Source: Ananas comosus (Eukaryota; Streptophyta; Magnoliopsida; Poales; Bromeliaceae). Taken from it: a DNA stretch of 64,000 nt. Positions 34,881-45,701 of the stretch are shown in pieces; the first letter of the stretch is position 1; every line of letters starts with the position of its first letter. The DNA is taken from the NCBI RefSeq assembly GCF_001540865.1, contig NC_033630.1, positions 9,028,950 through 9,092,949 on the forward strand, given 5' to 3'. The notes under the pieces were generated by a model. It was not told the DNA's origin and did no database searches. It saw only the letters and a list, made by a program, of their open reading frames with translations. Made by a program: the position numbers and the translations under genes.

Positions 34881-35756
34881 CTACGCCCACAAAGCTCTAT
34901 TGAAGACCTCCGCAAAGGTCGTCAGCTTCAGAATCTGCACCTTTTCATAAATCCTCGGTTGGAGTCCTCGCGAGAACCAATCAGCCCGATCCCGATCATC
35001 TCTAACAACATCGGGAACGGAGTCGATAATGTGGGAGAACTCTTGCTCATATTCCCCCACCGATCGGTCGCCCTGTCGCAACTTGCGAAACTTTTCTTGC
35101 AACCTCCGCTTCACCGTGTCGGGAAAGTAGTTCGCGAAGACTGTTCTCTTGAACTCCTCCCATAGCACAAGCGGAAGACCGGCAAGTCGATCCCGCTTAA
35201 CTCGTTTCCACCACACCATCGCCGCCTTCTCAAGACAATGGGTTGCAAGGTATACTTTGTCCTTCTCCGAGGTATTGAGATCCTCGAAGAGCGTCTCCAT
35301 CGAGTCAATCCACGACTCCACGACCGCTGGCTCCAACAAACCGCCCTCGAAGGTAGGTGGGTCGAACTTCTTAAACTGGATGAGAGCCGCCAACGTGCGC
35401 TCCCGCTCCGCCTCTACCGCCGCACTATCGGGATTTGAGATTCCCGATCCGGCCGGTACTACCGTAACTGGCATAGCCGCAACCTGCTCCGCCGCTAAAC
35501 CCTCGACCGCAACAGGGGGCGCAGAAGGCCTGACACCCGCTTGCGTCGCCGCCGCCTGTTGTCGCTCAATAGCCTCTTGGAGCCTTTGGATTTGCTCCCC
35601 TTGGCTTCGCATAGACTCTGCTTGCTGCCGCACCACTCCAATAAGCGCAGCCACTTGATCCCTAAGCTCTCCGCCGCCACTCGCTCCGGATCGCTCGGGC
35701 TCCGCACTCGGCTCCTCAGGCATCGACCTTGTCTGCGGTCGTCCACGAGGTGCCAT
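34881..35756 (-). CDS. Element C gag, N-terminal and central part
   Basis: The start at 35756 (MAPRGRPQTRSMPEEP) is preferred to the Met nine codons upstream because gag of element D begins the same way. A coiled-coil-like stretch ('QAESMRSQGEQIQRLQEAIE', residues ~50-75) precedes the retrotransposon gag domain from 'FKKFDPPTFEGG' (~140) through 'LATHCLEKAAMVWWKRVKRD' (~185), 'FPDTVKRRLQEKFRKLRQG' (~225) and 'YEQEFSHIIDSVPDVVRDD' (~250). It ends at a TAG replacing the codon after 'ALWA'. Known role: particle formation around element RNA. The PBS and 5' LTR lie ~300 bases upstream. Confidence 0.88.
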   Translation of the reverse strand: MAPRGRPQTRSMPEEPSAEPERSGASGGGELRDQVAALIGVVRQQAESMRSQGEQIQRLQEAIERQQAAATQAGVRPSAPPVAVEGLAAEQVAAMPVTVVPAGSGISNPDSAAVEAERERTLAALIQFKKFDPPTFEGGLLEPAVVESWIDSMETLFEDLNTSEKDKVYLATHCLEKAAMVWWKRVKRDRLAGLPLVLWEEFKRTVFANYFPDTVKRRLQEKFRKLRQGDRSVGEYEQEFSHIIDSVPDVVRDDRDRADWFSRGLQPRIYEKVQILKLTTFAEVFNRALWA

Positions 35757-36062
35757 TGCTTCCTGAAAAGAAGCAACTCGCATTAGCTACATGACCAACA
35801 TTATTTGACCATACCCAATTCGGCGAAAGCAACTTATACATTCGTTCTCGCCCCAAGCATCATGTCGTCGGCCGCCTGACACAAAACAAGGAGTAGGAAA
35901 CAAATGAAAATTAAACTTAGCCTTTAATCACATTAGAGACGTCCCAACTTAACCCAATCACATGCTTTCGCTAATTTTGAATCCACGTCACTCACGTTTC
36001 CTAGATCCTTAAGGTCTTCCAATCCTAAGGGTCTCTAGGTCCATTCCTATTCTTTCACTCGA

Positions 36063-36077
36063 GTCTCTGATACCACG
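36063..36077 (-). promoter_or_regulatory. Element C primer-binding site
   Basis: The reverse complement contains GTGGTATCAGAG, an initiator-Met tRNA match with one terminal change, six bases from the LTR. Confidence 0.8.
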
Positions 36078-36082
36078 ATATC

Positions 36083-38660
36083 GGTCACGCCCCGGGATCG
36101 ATACCAACTTGGGTCGGCCCGAGCACGTCAAACAGACGCCGAACGGACAGAGTTTCCTCTATCTGCCCAAGGCTCATCACCTGTATATTTTCAAACAAGA
36201 AGTGCACTAGCGTAAACATACACAAACGGCTTACACGAGGGTAAGCAATAGCCATGAGTGAAAGTAAAGAAATAAACATTTGCACAAGTACTATGATTCA
36301 GTTCTGATCACATACATTGCATTTAACCTCATATTCATAATTCTTTACATTGCTTGCATCATTTCTTTTACATCACATTTGCTCAAAATAAACTTTACAA
36401 TCTTTCTTTCTTTGCTTTATACATCAACATCTTAAATCATCGAATACAAAAGATGATAAAAGGGTATACTACTAACAAAATATAAAGCCCGACTCGGGTG
36501 GCCACTGTCTAGGGTGCGATACCTTTACCGCGGTTGCTCGCCGGCTCGCTTGGTCCCGGCTCTGTAGAAATAGTGGGGTGAGAACTACAACAAAGTTCCC
36601 AGTGGGTTCGGCCCCAATCTCACCGACTTTCCCACTAGGACTAACTCAGGCATAATAGAAAGGATAAGCAGAATAGTAACAAAACTATAATCATGATACT
36701 AATATGCCTGAACAATAAAGCAAGAAATATGCTCAATGTAAATTATGCAAGTATGCAAGTTCTTTGTTATTTACTCTTTATTTTTTAATCTTTGTTCTTT
36801 GTTCTTTGTTCTTTAATCTCACGGCTAACCTGAGGGTTTCGCCACATTAACTTGCCCACATTAAGTCCATCATCGCGGGCCCTCAGCTGCCTCCCGCTAA
36901 GACCGTCCTCGGGTTTACTCCAACCCGTGATGCAAAACTCCGGAGCGCATCGCTCGAGGGGGAGCGACCGCCCTCAAGCACGGAACTCATAGCAAGTATG
37001 ATCGATCCTTAATTCTAAGGTATATAGTTCAATCATTGTTCTTTAACTTTACTCGTTCTTTATGCCATACTTTGCATTAACTTTAATCTTTATCATTGTT
37101 CTTTTCATCACATTGATTCTTTGTTGCCACACAGTAACTCTAGTGTCGACTATATACTTTCGAATGCCACTCGATCTATGCTCTTGTGTCACTTTGTTCT
37201 TTTATCTCATTAGGTTCTCACATTACCTCTCATGCATATATAGGGTGTTATAAGTTCTCAACCAACTAGAAATGCACGTGTACTCACATCATGTAACATT
37301 TACATAATTATCATCACATTTTACCCTACAATGCATGCAACAACATATACATAAATGCTCAATTAAATGACACATTAGGCATAGAAGGAATTCCAACAAG
37401 TTTGGATAGCACCACCCACCTTGTAGGCTTACTTAGGTGCTACAATAATTTTCTTGGGATTTTTAGACTCCTAGTTCTTCTCCTGCGGCAAAACGAAGCC
37501 CTATTAGGTCATTTTGCTCATATCTTTACATTGGCTTTCGTAACGTTAATCAGAGCGCACCAACGCATCGGAATTATCCCCAATTAGATTTCTAGAGGGT
37601 CAATTTCATTTTAGAACCTTTACAAGCAAAAGCCCCAATTTGGGTGCCCTAGCTCAACCCACATCAAAACCTAGGGTTTGATCTCATTAGGAAGCAAAAG
37701 AAGCTTCAATCTACTCTAGAGACTCCATAAAAACCATCCTTAGTTCAATCCAAAACCTAGTTTGGATTCTACCATGAGAGGGGTGAAGCTCACCTCTGAG
37801 CTTCATCACACAAACCCAACCCATGGTTTTGATCTCATTAACAAGCAAAATAAAGCTTAAAACACTTATTAGGCTCAACTAAAACTATTTTTAGGTCACT
37901 TAGTTCACATTCTAGGGTTTTACCATGAATAGGGTTCAAGCTTACCTCTAAGCTTGCTCCTAGGTTGCTCCAAAGAGGAAGAAGAGGAAGTGGCTTCACT
38001 CCTTAGCTTCTTCTTCACCCTCTTTCTCCTTTTCTTCTTCTTTTCCTTTTTCTTTTCTTTCTTTTCCTTGTCTTCTTCTCCTCCTTCTTGTCTTCTAGAG
38101 AGAGAAAGAGAGAAGAGAGGGAGTGTGAGGGGGAGAATGAGAGGAAAAAGCCCTCATTGCCCTCAACTTAACTATTGGGTTGCATAAATGCAAATAGGCC
38201 CCTCAGCTTTTATCTTATTAAACTGCTTGAACTGGGCAGTTTTCGGGTTCGGGGACCGGTCTTCCCGACTTAGGACCGGTCCTAAAGAGCTCTCCCCGCG
38301 GGCAGCAGGGCGCATGCGCGATGCAACCGGTCTCTCACTAGGGGACCGGTCTCTCCCCGTAGGGACCGATCCCTCCCCGTAGGGATCGATTCCCGAGAGG
38401 TGGTTTTCTGGGACTTTGCCGATTTTCGGCCTTTCTCATTTCTCACGTGTTCGGGGACCGGTCTCTCCCACCAGGGACCGGTCCCCGAGAGCTCAAAAAC
38501 TGCAGTTTGCAGATTTTTGATTTTTTAGCTCTCGAAAACCTCCCACAATGTACTTTTGATCATTTTAACACCTTCGGACTTTGCGAAGTGTACCATCCTC
38601 GCACTTTGGTCAATTTGACTAAAGTTCGATATTTATTTTTCAAATTTTGCGTATATTACA
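36083..38660 (-). mobile_element. Element C 5' LTR
   Basis: 2578 bp. Its first base is mutated (GGTCACG instead of TGTCACG), and it ends 'gtatattACA'. It parallels 22539-25172 throughout, with small indels. A hairpin is at 36580 and the ACCGGT cluster at 38254-38490. The right flank ATTTG is the TSD. Confidence 0.9.
36580..36600 (-). other. Conserved LTR hairpin, copy 8
   Basis: Identical stem and loop to copy 5, as expected for the partner LTR. The second stem is CCCAGTGGG/CCCACTAGG. Confidence 0.6.
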
Positions 38661-39299
38661 ATTTGTGAGCCTAAACGGCATGACCGTGAACTCGTAGTGT
38701 CCATACCGCGTGCGAAACGCGGTCTTTTGCACATCCTCTGGCTTTATCTTCAGCTGATGGTAGCTAGACTGGAGATCTATCTTTGAGTATACTCGTGACC
38801 CCCGCAACTGATCAAACAAGTCGTCGATACGGGGTAACAGGTACTTGTTTTTGATAGTGACCTTGTTCAACTCATGGAAATCCACGCAGAGTCAAAATGT
38901 TCCGTCTTTCTTTCGCACAAATAAAACCGGGGCTCCCCAAGGCGATACACTCGGCCTGATAAACTCCTTGTTGAGGAGATCTAGCAATTGAGCCCTCAAC
39001 TCCTTCAATTCTGCCGGTGCCATACGGTATGGAGCCTTTGATATCGACGCGGTCCCGGAAACCAAGTCTATCACAAACTCGATCTCCCGATCCGGCGGAA
39101 TCCCCGATAACTCCGCGGAAAACACATCCGGGAACCCTCGGACCACCTACATACTCTCAAGTGCTGGAGTCTCCCGATCAACCTCCACAATGGTCGCCAA
39201 ATAAGCTGCGCAACCGCTGCTAACTAGCTTCCTCGCCCTAGACGCCGACACCGTCATGGTGAAGCACGAGCTCTGGAAAGCTCGATAAGTAAACTCCTC
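38661..39299 (-). pseudogene. Element D RT N-terminal half and protease-RT linker
   Basis: Minus-strand pieces, in order: 'AYLATIVEVDRETPALE' with a stop, '[20 protein letters not shown]', '[17 protein letters not shown]', '[17 protein letters not shown]' then a stop at about 38892, '[20 protein letters not shown]', '[20 protein letters not shown]' and '[10 protein letters not shown]', where element C cuts in. At least three nonsense codons (near 39298, 39147 and 38892) break the pol frame. The reading resumes at 22538. Confidence 0.85.
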
Positions 39300-40706
39300 C
39301 TATCCTAGCTTACGAAAGATAATAACCCTACTCTTGCAGTCGATAGATGCATAGTACTTCGAGAGCCAGTCCATGCCTAGTATCAGATCGAAATCCTTCA
39401 ACCTCTTGAGCACCAATAAACGTGTCAGCATAATCCAGTTGCCCACTTGAACCGGACACGCCAAATACTCCTTCCGGATAACAAATGCACGCTCAGGGTC
39501 TTCAACCCGACAAGTACTCTTGCTTAGTTGAACCTCTATGCCATGCATCTCAGCAAATGGTCTACTGATGAATAAATGCGTAGCACCTATATCAAACATA
39601 GCTCTGGAGCTAACTAAAACCATACCTACCACGACGTTGCGCTCCTCGGCCTTAGTAGGTTCCTCGGCTTGAGCGGCAAATACCCGTCCACTCGGAGCCG
39701 ATCGGGTCACCTCAGGCTGACGCGGCGGCATAGCACGTCCAGCAGATACAGCAGTAGGTGGAGCTCCTCCATAGTAGCCCAGAGTCGCTGGAGCTGATGC
39801 AATCGATGGGGCAGGCGAGGTCCTCCCTGGATAGTAACGACTCATATGTCCCGCCTGGTCGCACGCGTAGCATCTCCCCTCCTTCTGCTTGCAACATTTC
39901 GGGTCATGATCGCCGCCACAAATGATGCACCGCCGAGCCCCACGACCTTTGGACTGTGTTCGCAGGTACTTCGGAGGCTTCCTCGACCTCGATTGACCTC
40001 CCGAACCATCAGGGGCACGCTTCTTACTCCCGTCCTTCTCGGACGCTTCTCGCTCCTCATGAATGTGGGCATTGCCATGCTCCGCCCACAACGCCCAATC
40101 TAACACCTCTGAAAAGGTAGTAAGCTTGAGGATATGAACCACCTTATAGATATCCGGCCGGAGTCCTCGCTCGAAACAGTTGGCCCGGTCCCTATCGCCC
40201 CGCACCACGTCGGGGACGCAGCCGATGATATGTGAGAACTCCCGCTCATATTCTCCCACTGAGCGGTTACCTTGCCTCAGCTTCCTGAACTGATCCTGGA
40301 GCTTCTTTTTCTCGCTATCGGGGAAGTAGTTAGTATACAACAAACCCCGAAACTTCTCCCACACTAACGGCGGAAGGTCGGAAGACCGATCCCGCTTGAT
40401 CTGCCTCCACCACACCTTCGCCGTTCGCTCTAAGCAATGAGTGGCGAGATGTACCTTATCCTTCTCCAACGTACAAAGATCATCGAACAGGGTATCCATC
40501 GAGTCAATCCACGACTCGACCATCCACGGCTTGACCTTCTCTCCGTCGAACACCGGTGGATCAAATTTTCGGAACATCACGAGAGCCGCAAGCGCGCGCT
40601 CCTTCTCCGCCGCTATCACCGTACCTTCGAGATTAGAAGTTCCCGAACTAGTAGCTACTACAGCCGGCACGGGCCGCGCTGCAACTGGCACAGCCACCGT
40701 GGCCAC
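39300..40706 (-). CDS. Element D gag-protease open frame (468 residues)
   Basis: The gag domain starts at 'FRKFDPPVFDGEKV' (~45), with 'LATHCLERTAKVWWRQIKRD' (~90) and 'YEREFSHIIGCVPDVVRGD' (~155). A basic linker is followed by 'CIICGGDHDPKCC' and a knuckle 'CYACDQAGHMSRYY' in which the last Cys is Tyr. The protease follows with 'AMFDIGATHLFI' (Asp kept, Thr/Ser to Ile) and 'FDLILGMDWLSKYYASIDC'. Gag and protease are in one frame, as usual in this clade. The true N-terminus lies upstream in another frame (40658-40948), so a frameshift near 40700 separates it. A stop at 39298 ends it. Confidence 0.88.
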   Translation of the reverse strand: MATVAVPVAARPVPAVVATSSGTSNLEGTVIAAEKERALAALVMFRKFDPPVFDGEKVKPWMVESWIDSMDTLFDDLCTLEKDKVHLATHCLERTAKVWWRQIKRDRSSDLPPLVWEKFRGLLYTNYFPDSEKKKLQDQFRKLRQGNRSVGEYEREFSHIIGCVPDVVRGDRDRANCFERGLRPDIYKVVHILKLTTFSEVLDWALWAEHGNAHIHEEREASEKDGSKKRAPDGSGGQSRSRKPPKYLRTQSKGRGARRCIICGGDHDPKCCKQKEGRCYACDQAGHMSRYYPGRTSPAPSIASAPATLGYYGGAPPTAVSAGRAMPPRQPEVTRSAPSGRVFAAQAEEPTKAEERNVVVGMVLVSSRAMFDIGATHLFISRPFAEMHGIEVQLSKSTCRVEDPERAFVIRKEYLACPVQVGNWIMLTRLLVLKRLKDFDLILGMDWLSKYYASIDCKSRVIIFRKLG

Positions 40707-40948
40707 ACCTCTGTCACACCAGGCACAACGACAGGGGGCGTGGGTCGCTCAACATCCGCCTGAGCCGACGCCTGCTGCGCCATCAACTCCTGTAGCCTAA
40801 CAATCTGATCCTCCTGGCGCTGCATCGCACCGACCATCATAGAGATCTGTGCTCGAAATTCTCGCACTTCATTAGATCCTGACTGTTCGGGCACCTCGGG
40901 AGGTCGTGCCGGAACGGATCGCGTCCTAGGGCGTCCTCTAGGTGCCAT
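40700..40948 (-). pseudogene. Element D gag N-terminus, frameshifted
   Basis: It begins MAPRGRPRTRSVPARPPEVP, matching the gag start of element C, then has a coiled-coil-like 'MQRQEDQIVRLQELMAQQ'. A frame change near 40700 separates it from the following open frame. Confidence 0.8.
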
Positions 40949-41290
40949 AGCTCCTGACACGCAACAACTTGGTTAATCACATTAACCCGCTAACTTCTCG
41001 CAATCACGAGACAGACGACTCAACATCGAAATTGGGCGGAAGCACACAAGTGTACTCATTCTAGACTCTTAGCGTCATGTTGTCGGCCGCCAACACAACC
41101 ACCTTAAGTCGAGAACTAATACCACTTAAATCTGTCTCTATCAACAACTAGAGACATATTACAACTTCGACCGAATCGAATCAACTTATGCCACCGGCAT
41201 AGGTTCACATTCCACTCATGCACCTATAGCCTTAAGGTTACCGTCCTACGGTCTCCTAGATCCATACTAGACTTCTCTCTTTGCTTGCTT

Positions 41291-41302
41291 GCTCTGATAC
41301 CA
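41291..41302 (-). promoter_or_regulatory. Element D primer-binding site
   Basis: The reverse complement TGGTATCAGAGC is a perfect initiator-Met tRNA match, seven bases from the LTR. Confidence 0.9.
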
Positions 41303-41704
41303 CTTTATCTGTCACGCCCCGTGACCGCAAATTTGGTCGGTTCGGGTACATCGATCAGACGCCGTACGGACAAAACCTCCCCTGCCCGCCCAAGGCTAAC
41401 AACAACGAGATCATGCATGTAAACAGTTGCCCAGGAAACAATAACCTCATACATGATCTAAGCAAGTACTAACACAAGCAATCAACAAAAGAGAGAAAAC
41501 TCTAGCTATTACAATTCCATTCAACATATACATCGAGTTTACATTTTTCATCACAACTCTCCAAAATACATATACATCCAGTCCTCTCATCTATACAAGG
41601 TGTACTAATACATAAAGGAAAGCTGCTAGCTAACTAGGGCGCTATGCCCTTACCCTGGTCCTGGCCCGGTCCGCTCGAACTCGACCCTGCAACCAAAGTG
41701 GGGT

Positions 41705-41724
41705 GAGAACTACGAATAGTTCCC
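41705..41724 (-). other. Conserved LTR hairpin, copy 9
   Basis: Stem GAACTA/TAGTTC with a 4-base cgaa loop. The second stem is CCCAGTGGG with CCCACTAGG at 41756-41764. Confidence 0.7.
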
Positions 41725-43214
41725 AGTGGGTTCGGCCGCCGACTCCGCCAATCTTCCCACTAGGTCTAAATAGGCATAAGTAGATAGATAGATAGATATG
41801 AAAATGAGCTGCTACAGAGTAACAAAACCTACAACATGCTACTATGCCTCAATATACAGAATGAATGCATGAACATAGTAATGTACTCTACTAACATAAT
41901 ACTATGTCTCAATCTGCATGATATAAAGAAAATGACTACATAGTAATGAAACCTACTATAAAGTACTATGCCTAATGTCTAATCTCATCTCGGCTAATCA
42001 AAAGGTTATGCCCAAACTCACATCTCAAATCTCGCCGGTGAGTAGACTCTGCGCTACAAACACCCGAGACCGCCTGCTGGGTAATCATGTTACCCAAACG
42101 CGACATCCACTCCGGAGCTCACTACTTGGGGTAGAGCGACCACGCCAAGGTTACACAGACTATACGAGTACGATCCAATCCTCTCACTCGAGGATAGTTA
42201 GTGCCTCTGTTGCACTAGTTCACATGCTACTACTTAGGAAATCATCTATATTCCTAAGTTCATGTCAAAGTGTTCCTACTACACTAGTCCAAATGCCACT
42301 CTCTGGTTCACATGCTACTACTCAGGAAATCATCATTTATTCCTAAGTTAATGTCATAGTGTTTCTACTACACAAGTCCAAATGCCACTCTTTGAGTTCA
42401 TTTATATGTCCAAAGTTCATCTTTTGTTCCTCGATACTATAGGATTCCATGTCAAGACCCAATCTTCATGTGTCCACTAAATCAAGTGCTCAACTCACTA
42501 TATGATTTCTACTATGGAAACATGCACGGAATTGAAATACAAGTACTTAACACACCTATAATGCATGATAACAATATATATGAACATATGCTATGATAAA
42601 CAACTTGGATATAGAAGGAAGTTCAACTGCTTCGGGATGGACACCCCCCATCTTCTGGTGATGCCACGAAGCTTGACTCCAACTTTCATAATTTTTCGCC
42701 GCCTATCTCTCTCGACTGCGGGAAACGAAGTCAAAAATAGGCTTTCCTTTAATATCTTCGCGCCTACTCGTCGGATCGCCGAACCGAGTTCACCAATGCG
42801 CTCGACTACCTAGCAGATAGGTATAAAAGAGATCAATCCCAACTTTAGATCTCAATTTAACAAAAACCTTTTTCGGAACCCTAGATGTTTGATCTTGCAA
42901 GAATACACCATAAAGATCCTCGATTCAAACGAATAACATCTATTTAACATCAAATGGTTCTACTAAAACCAATTCTAGAGTTTCAAACTCAAACCCTAGA
43001 ATTCTACCATTAAAGCTCCAAGAGCTTACCTCTCCACAACTCCTACAAGCCAAGGAAGAAGATGTCCAAGACGAAGATCCACTTCCTTGCTTCAATCTCC
43101 ACCAATCCCTCCTCTTTGATCATCCTTGAGAGAGCTTCTAGAGAGAGAAAAGGAGAAAAAAAAAGATGAAGAAGGGTATTCTCTGACTGTGAACACAAGA
43201 GAGGGTGATGGGGT

Positions 43215-43225
43215 CTATTTATAGG
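43215..43225 (-). promoter_or_regulatory. TATA-like box of element D LTR
   Basis: The minus strand reads CCTATAAATAG, about 80 bases downstream of the ACCGGT cluster and upstream of a GA-rich leader, which is a normal U3/R arrangement. Confidence 0.6.
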
Positions 43226-43301
43226 CTGCCATAATTGCAATGAAACCCCTCAACAATTCTATTTGCAACATACTGCGATCTGCAGTTTTCTGCACTTGGT
43301 A

Positions 43302-43492
43302 CCGGTACGCGAGACTTTTGTCACTGGTTTAACGATTACGCAACAACCAACCCGAGAGCTGCCTTCTCGGGTAGCTGATCTGGTACCGGTGGAGACCAAG
43401 GGTCTCACCGGTTTAACATGCAAAAATACTCAAACCCGAGAGCTGCTACTCTCGGTCTGCTGCGGGGTACCGGTACCACCCTGATGTTTAAC
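43302..43492. promoter_or_regulatory. ACCGGT palindrome cluster in element D LTR
   Basis: Cores at 43303, 43384, 43405, 43468 and 43488. The flanks differ from the other families (ggtACCGGTacc rather than gggACCGGTctc), while the six-base core is kept. Confidence 0.6.
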
Positions 43493-43748
43493 CGGTTACA
43501 AAATACCCAAATTGCAGTGTAGCACTTGTTCGACTTCTACTTCGCGCCGAGCAATGCTAATACTCAATTATCTCACTTGGAGTTCAACTTTAACCCTTCC
43601 AACATCACTGGAATGTTAAATGGAACATGTCCAAGCATTTCTCTCGCCACGCTTTGGTCCTTTTGACCAAAAGTGGTTCAATACAACGGGGAATCAATAT
43701 CTTACACAAATAAAGTTGTCCAATGAAGTACCAATTCTATAGTTCCAG

Positions 43749-44053
43749 TAAAAAGAAAATATCTTTTATTTAGTGTTAGGCCAATTTTATATTGTGCAAC
43801 GTAGATAGATGTTTGCATGTAGCACTGATATTGTAAACCATTAATTGCAGTGAATATTTTCATCCAAACAACAACCATTTTAAATTTTCTCTATATGAAG
43901 NTAAAAAGAAAATATCTTTTATTTAGTGTTAGGCCAATTTTATATTGTGCAACGTAGATAGATGTTTGCATGTAGCACTGATATTGTAAACCATTAATTG
44001 CAGTGAATATTTTCATCCAAACAACAACCATTTTAAATTTTCTCTATATGAAG
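43749..44053. repeat. 152-bp exact direct duplication around a single N
   Basis: Bases 43749-43900 and 43902-44053 appear identical, with one N at 43901 between them. An unmerged contig overlap is the simplest reading. Confidence 0.9.
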
Positions 44054-45391
44054 CAACAGTTAGTTGCTACATTGAAATTGATGTATTTATTTTCATAGTT
44101 CTCTATTGATTAGACAGTACTTTACTGTTGTAATCAATAAACAAATTATCGAGCTAGTAACTAAGCGTGAAGAAAATGCAAAAGAAATAAATGTTGCCTG
44201 TGTTCATTCCCTGCAGCAAGTCAGATAGGTAGGAATCATTTTTGAGTAGGTTATATAATGTTAACATTGCCAAGAACCATTATTGAGTTCATTGATTCTT
44301 TCTGACTAGTTAGCTCTAGTGTATTGTTTAGTAAGATGCCTATGTTGGTCCCCATGTACAATATAATAATATACAAATATATGGACTATTAGTGCCAATA
44401 AACTAATTAGGATCTATCACTGTTCAACTCAAATAGCTCGTTTATTAAGGAAAAAGGGCATGTGCTTTGCTACATCCTAGCAGCTGTGTCAAAAAGTTTT
44501 AGGCCCATTGTTTTAATGATCAATTAATGAACCTCCTTAATACGTACGTGATTCGTCAAATATTGAAGCTTGCACCACCAAAGAGCAAAAGGAAAGAAAA
44601 TTTAATGAAGAGACAAAAATGGGTCCTACAAAGTTGCCCATCTTATAAGTGTACTGAGAACATGAAAGGAAAGGGCAAAGAGACAACGGCCATAAAGTGG
44701 AATAAGCCAAAGTTCATTATAAAATGTGGGAATATGGTCTCTTACATCACTTGAAGGATTTGAGAATTAATTAGAATGCGAGGAGTGTTAGATAAGTAAC
44801 ATGCATGATTGATATCTGATCTACTAAACAAGAAAAAAACTATTGTAGAAGAAACCACTAATATAGGGCTTTCAATTGAAGCAAGAGAGATACATTATAT
44901 TTTCAACAAATAATAATATTCCTCCAAAAAATAGAAACAGAAAAAAAAAAAAAAAAGATCAAAAGCAAATGGGTCCCTAAGAGCATAATAATCTAAATTA
45001 TGCCATAGCTAAGGACGGCCTTTAGTAAAATACCATGATGATTGATTCAAAGATTAGCTTTCTAGTGACGAATGATTAGATCCAAGAAATATTAGGTAAA
45101 TGACTTCTTGTGTTAAGCGCCATTCTCACCATATAGAGTTTTTCATCAATAACAAGAAGTTTTCAGCTCAATCTACTGGATATGTATATAATGAGATAAA
45201 AATTAGTATCCACCAAAATTTCTTTATTGATCACTTCTTTCTTGGGTAGGAATGAGAACAAATTTTCATCTCATCAATAACCAGTTTAGATGATTAATTA
45301 TGTGCAATATCAAAAACTAGTATCAAAGCGGCTATCAAATTTTTAACAATTGACATCAGATTAATTAGATAGATAATAACTAATTGCAATA

Positions 45392-45623
45392 AGGCTTAGT
45401 TTGGCATTGAGGCCTACCTAACGCTATTAGATAAAATGGAGTTTGGAAAAAGTATATAGAGATATGCTTCTGCGTTCTCCGGTGGGACCGCAAAAAATAT
45501 ATCGTAACCGACTTATCGTGATATGCGGAATGCAATATTACGTACGGAAACAAACAAGGTATTTTTTCAACGTACTTTCTCACCGCACGTAACGCATTCT
45601 CCCCGCAATACTAAACGAAGCCT
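45392..45623. mobile_element. MITE candidate (232 bp)
   Basis: Imperfect terminal inverted repeats: AGGCTTAGTTTGGCATTG at the left, and the reverse complement AGGCTTCGTTTAGTATTG at the right (14 of 18 match). There is no coding capacity and no clear flanking duplication. Confidence 0.5.
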
Positions 45624-45665
45624 AAAACGGGTGCCAAAGTTATCATCTATTTCAGACTCTTTTTT

Positions 45666-45669
<4 letters not shown>

Positions 45670-45699
<30 letters not shown>
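45670..45699. repeat. (TA)n microsatellite
   Basis: About 15 AT dinucleotides. Confidence 0.9.

Positions 45700-45701
<2 letters not shown>

Larger units (their letters stand above)
22539..38660 (-). mobile_element. Element C: full-length Ty3 chromovirus with two nested solo LTRs
   Basis: Both ends are LTRs (22539-25172 and 36083-38660) in the same orientation. The host bases ATTTG are duplicated at 22534-22538 and 38661-38665, and the two sides join into one RT gene of element D. Order on the minus strand is 5' LTR, PBS, gag, protease, RT-RNaseH, integrase, chromodomain, polypurine tract, 3' LTR. Two solo LTRs (25304-27841 in the chromodomain, 31021-34293 in the protease) inflate it to 16.1 kb; without them it is about 10.3 kb. 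It is classed as Tekay/Del-like from its long LTRs, gag-pol motifs and chromodomain. Confidence 0.92.
41310..43706 (-). mobile_element. Element D 5' LTR (2397 bp)
   Basis: TGTCACGCCCCG...atatcttACA. On the minus strand the order is LTR start (43706), ACCGGT-type palindromes (43302-43492, mostly ggtACCGGTacc), TATA-like CCTATAAATAG (43215-43225), a GA-rich leader (43135-43160), and the hairpin (41705). The right flank CAAAT would be one TSD copy; the other is lost with the 3' LTR, which is not in its expected place. Confidence 0.88.

Noticed and set aside
44527..44754. 75-codon Lys-rich open frame in host DNA
   Set aside because: No motif, no conserved context and AT-rich surroundings; chance is sufficient.
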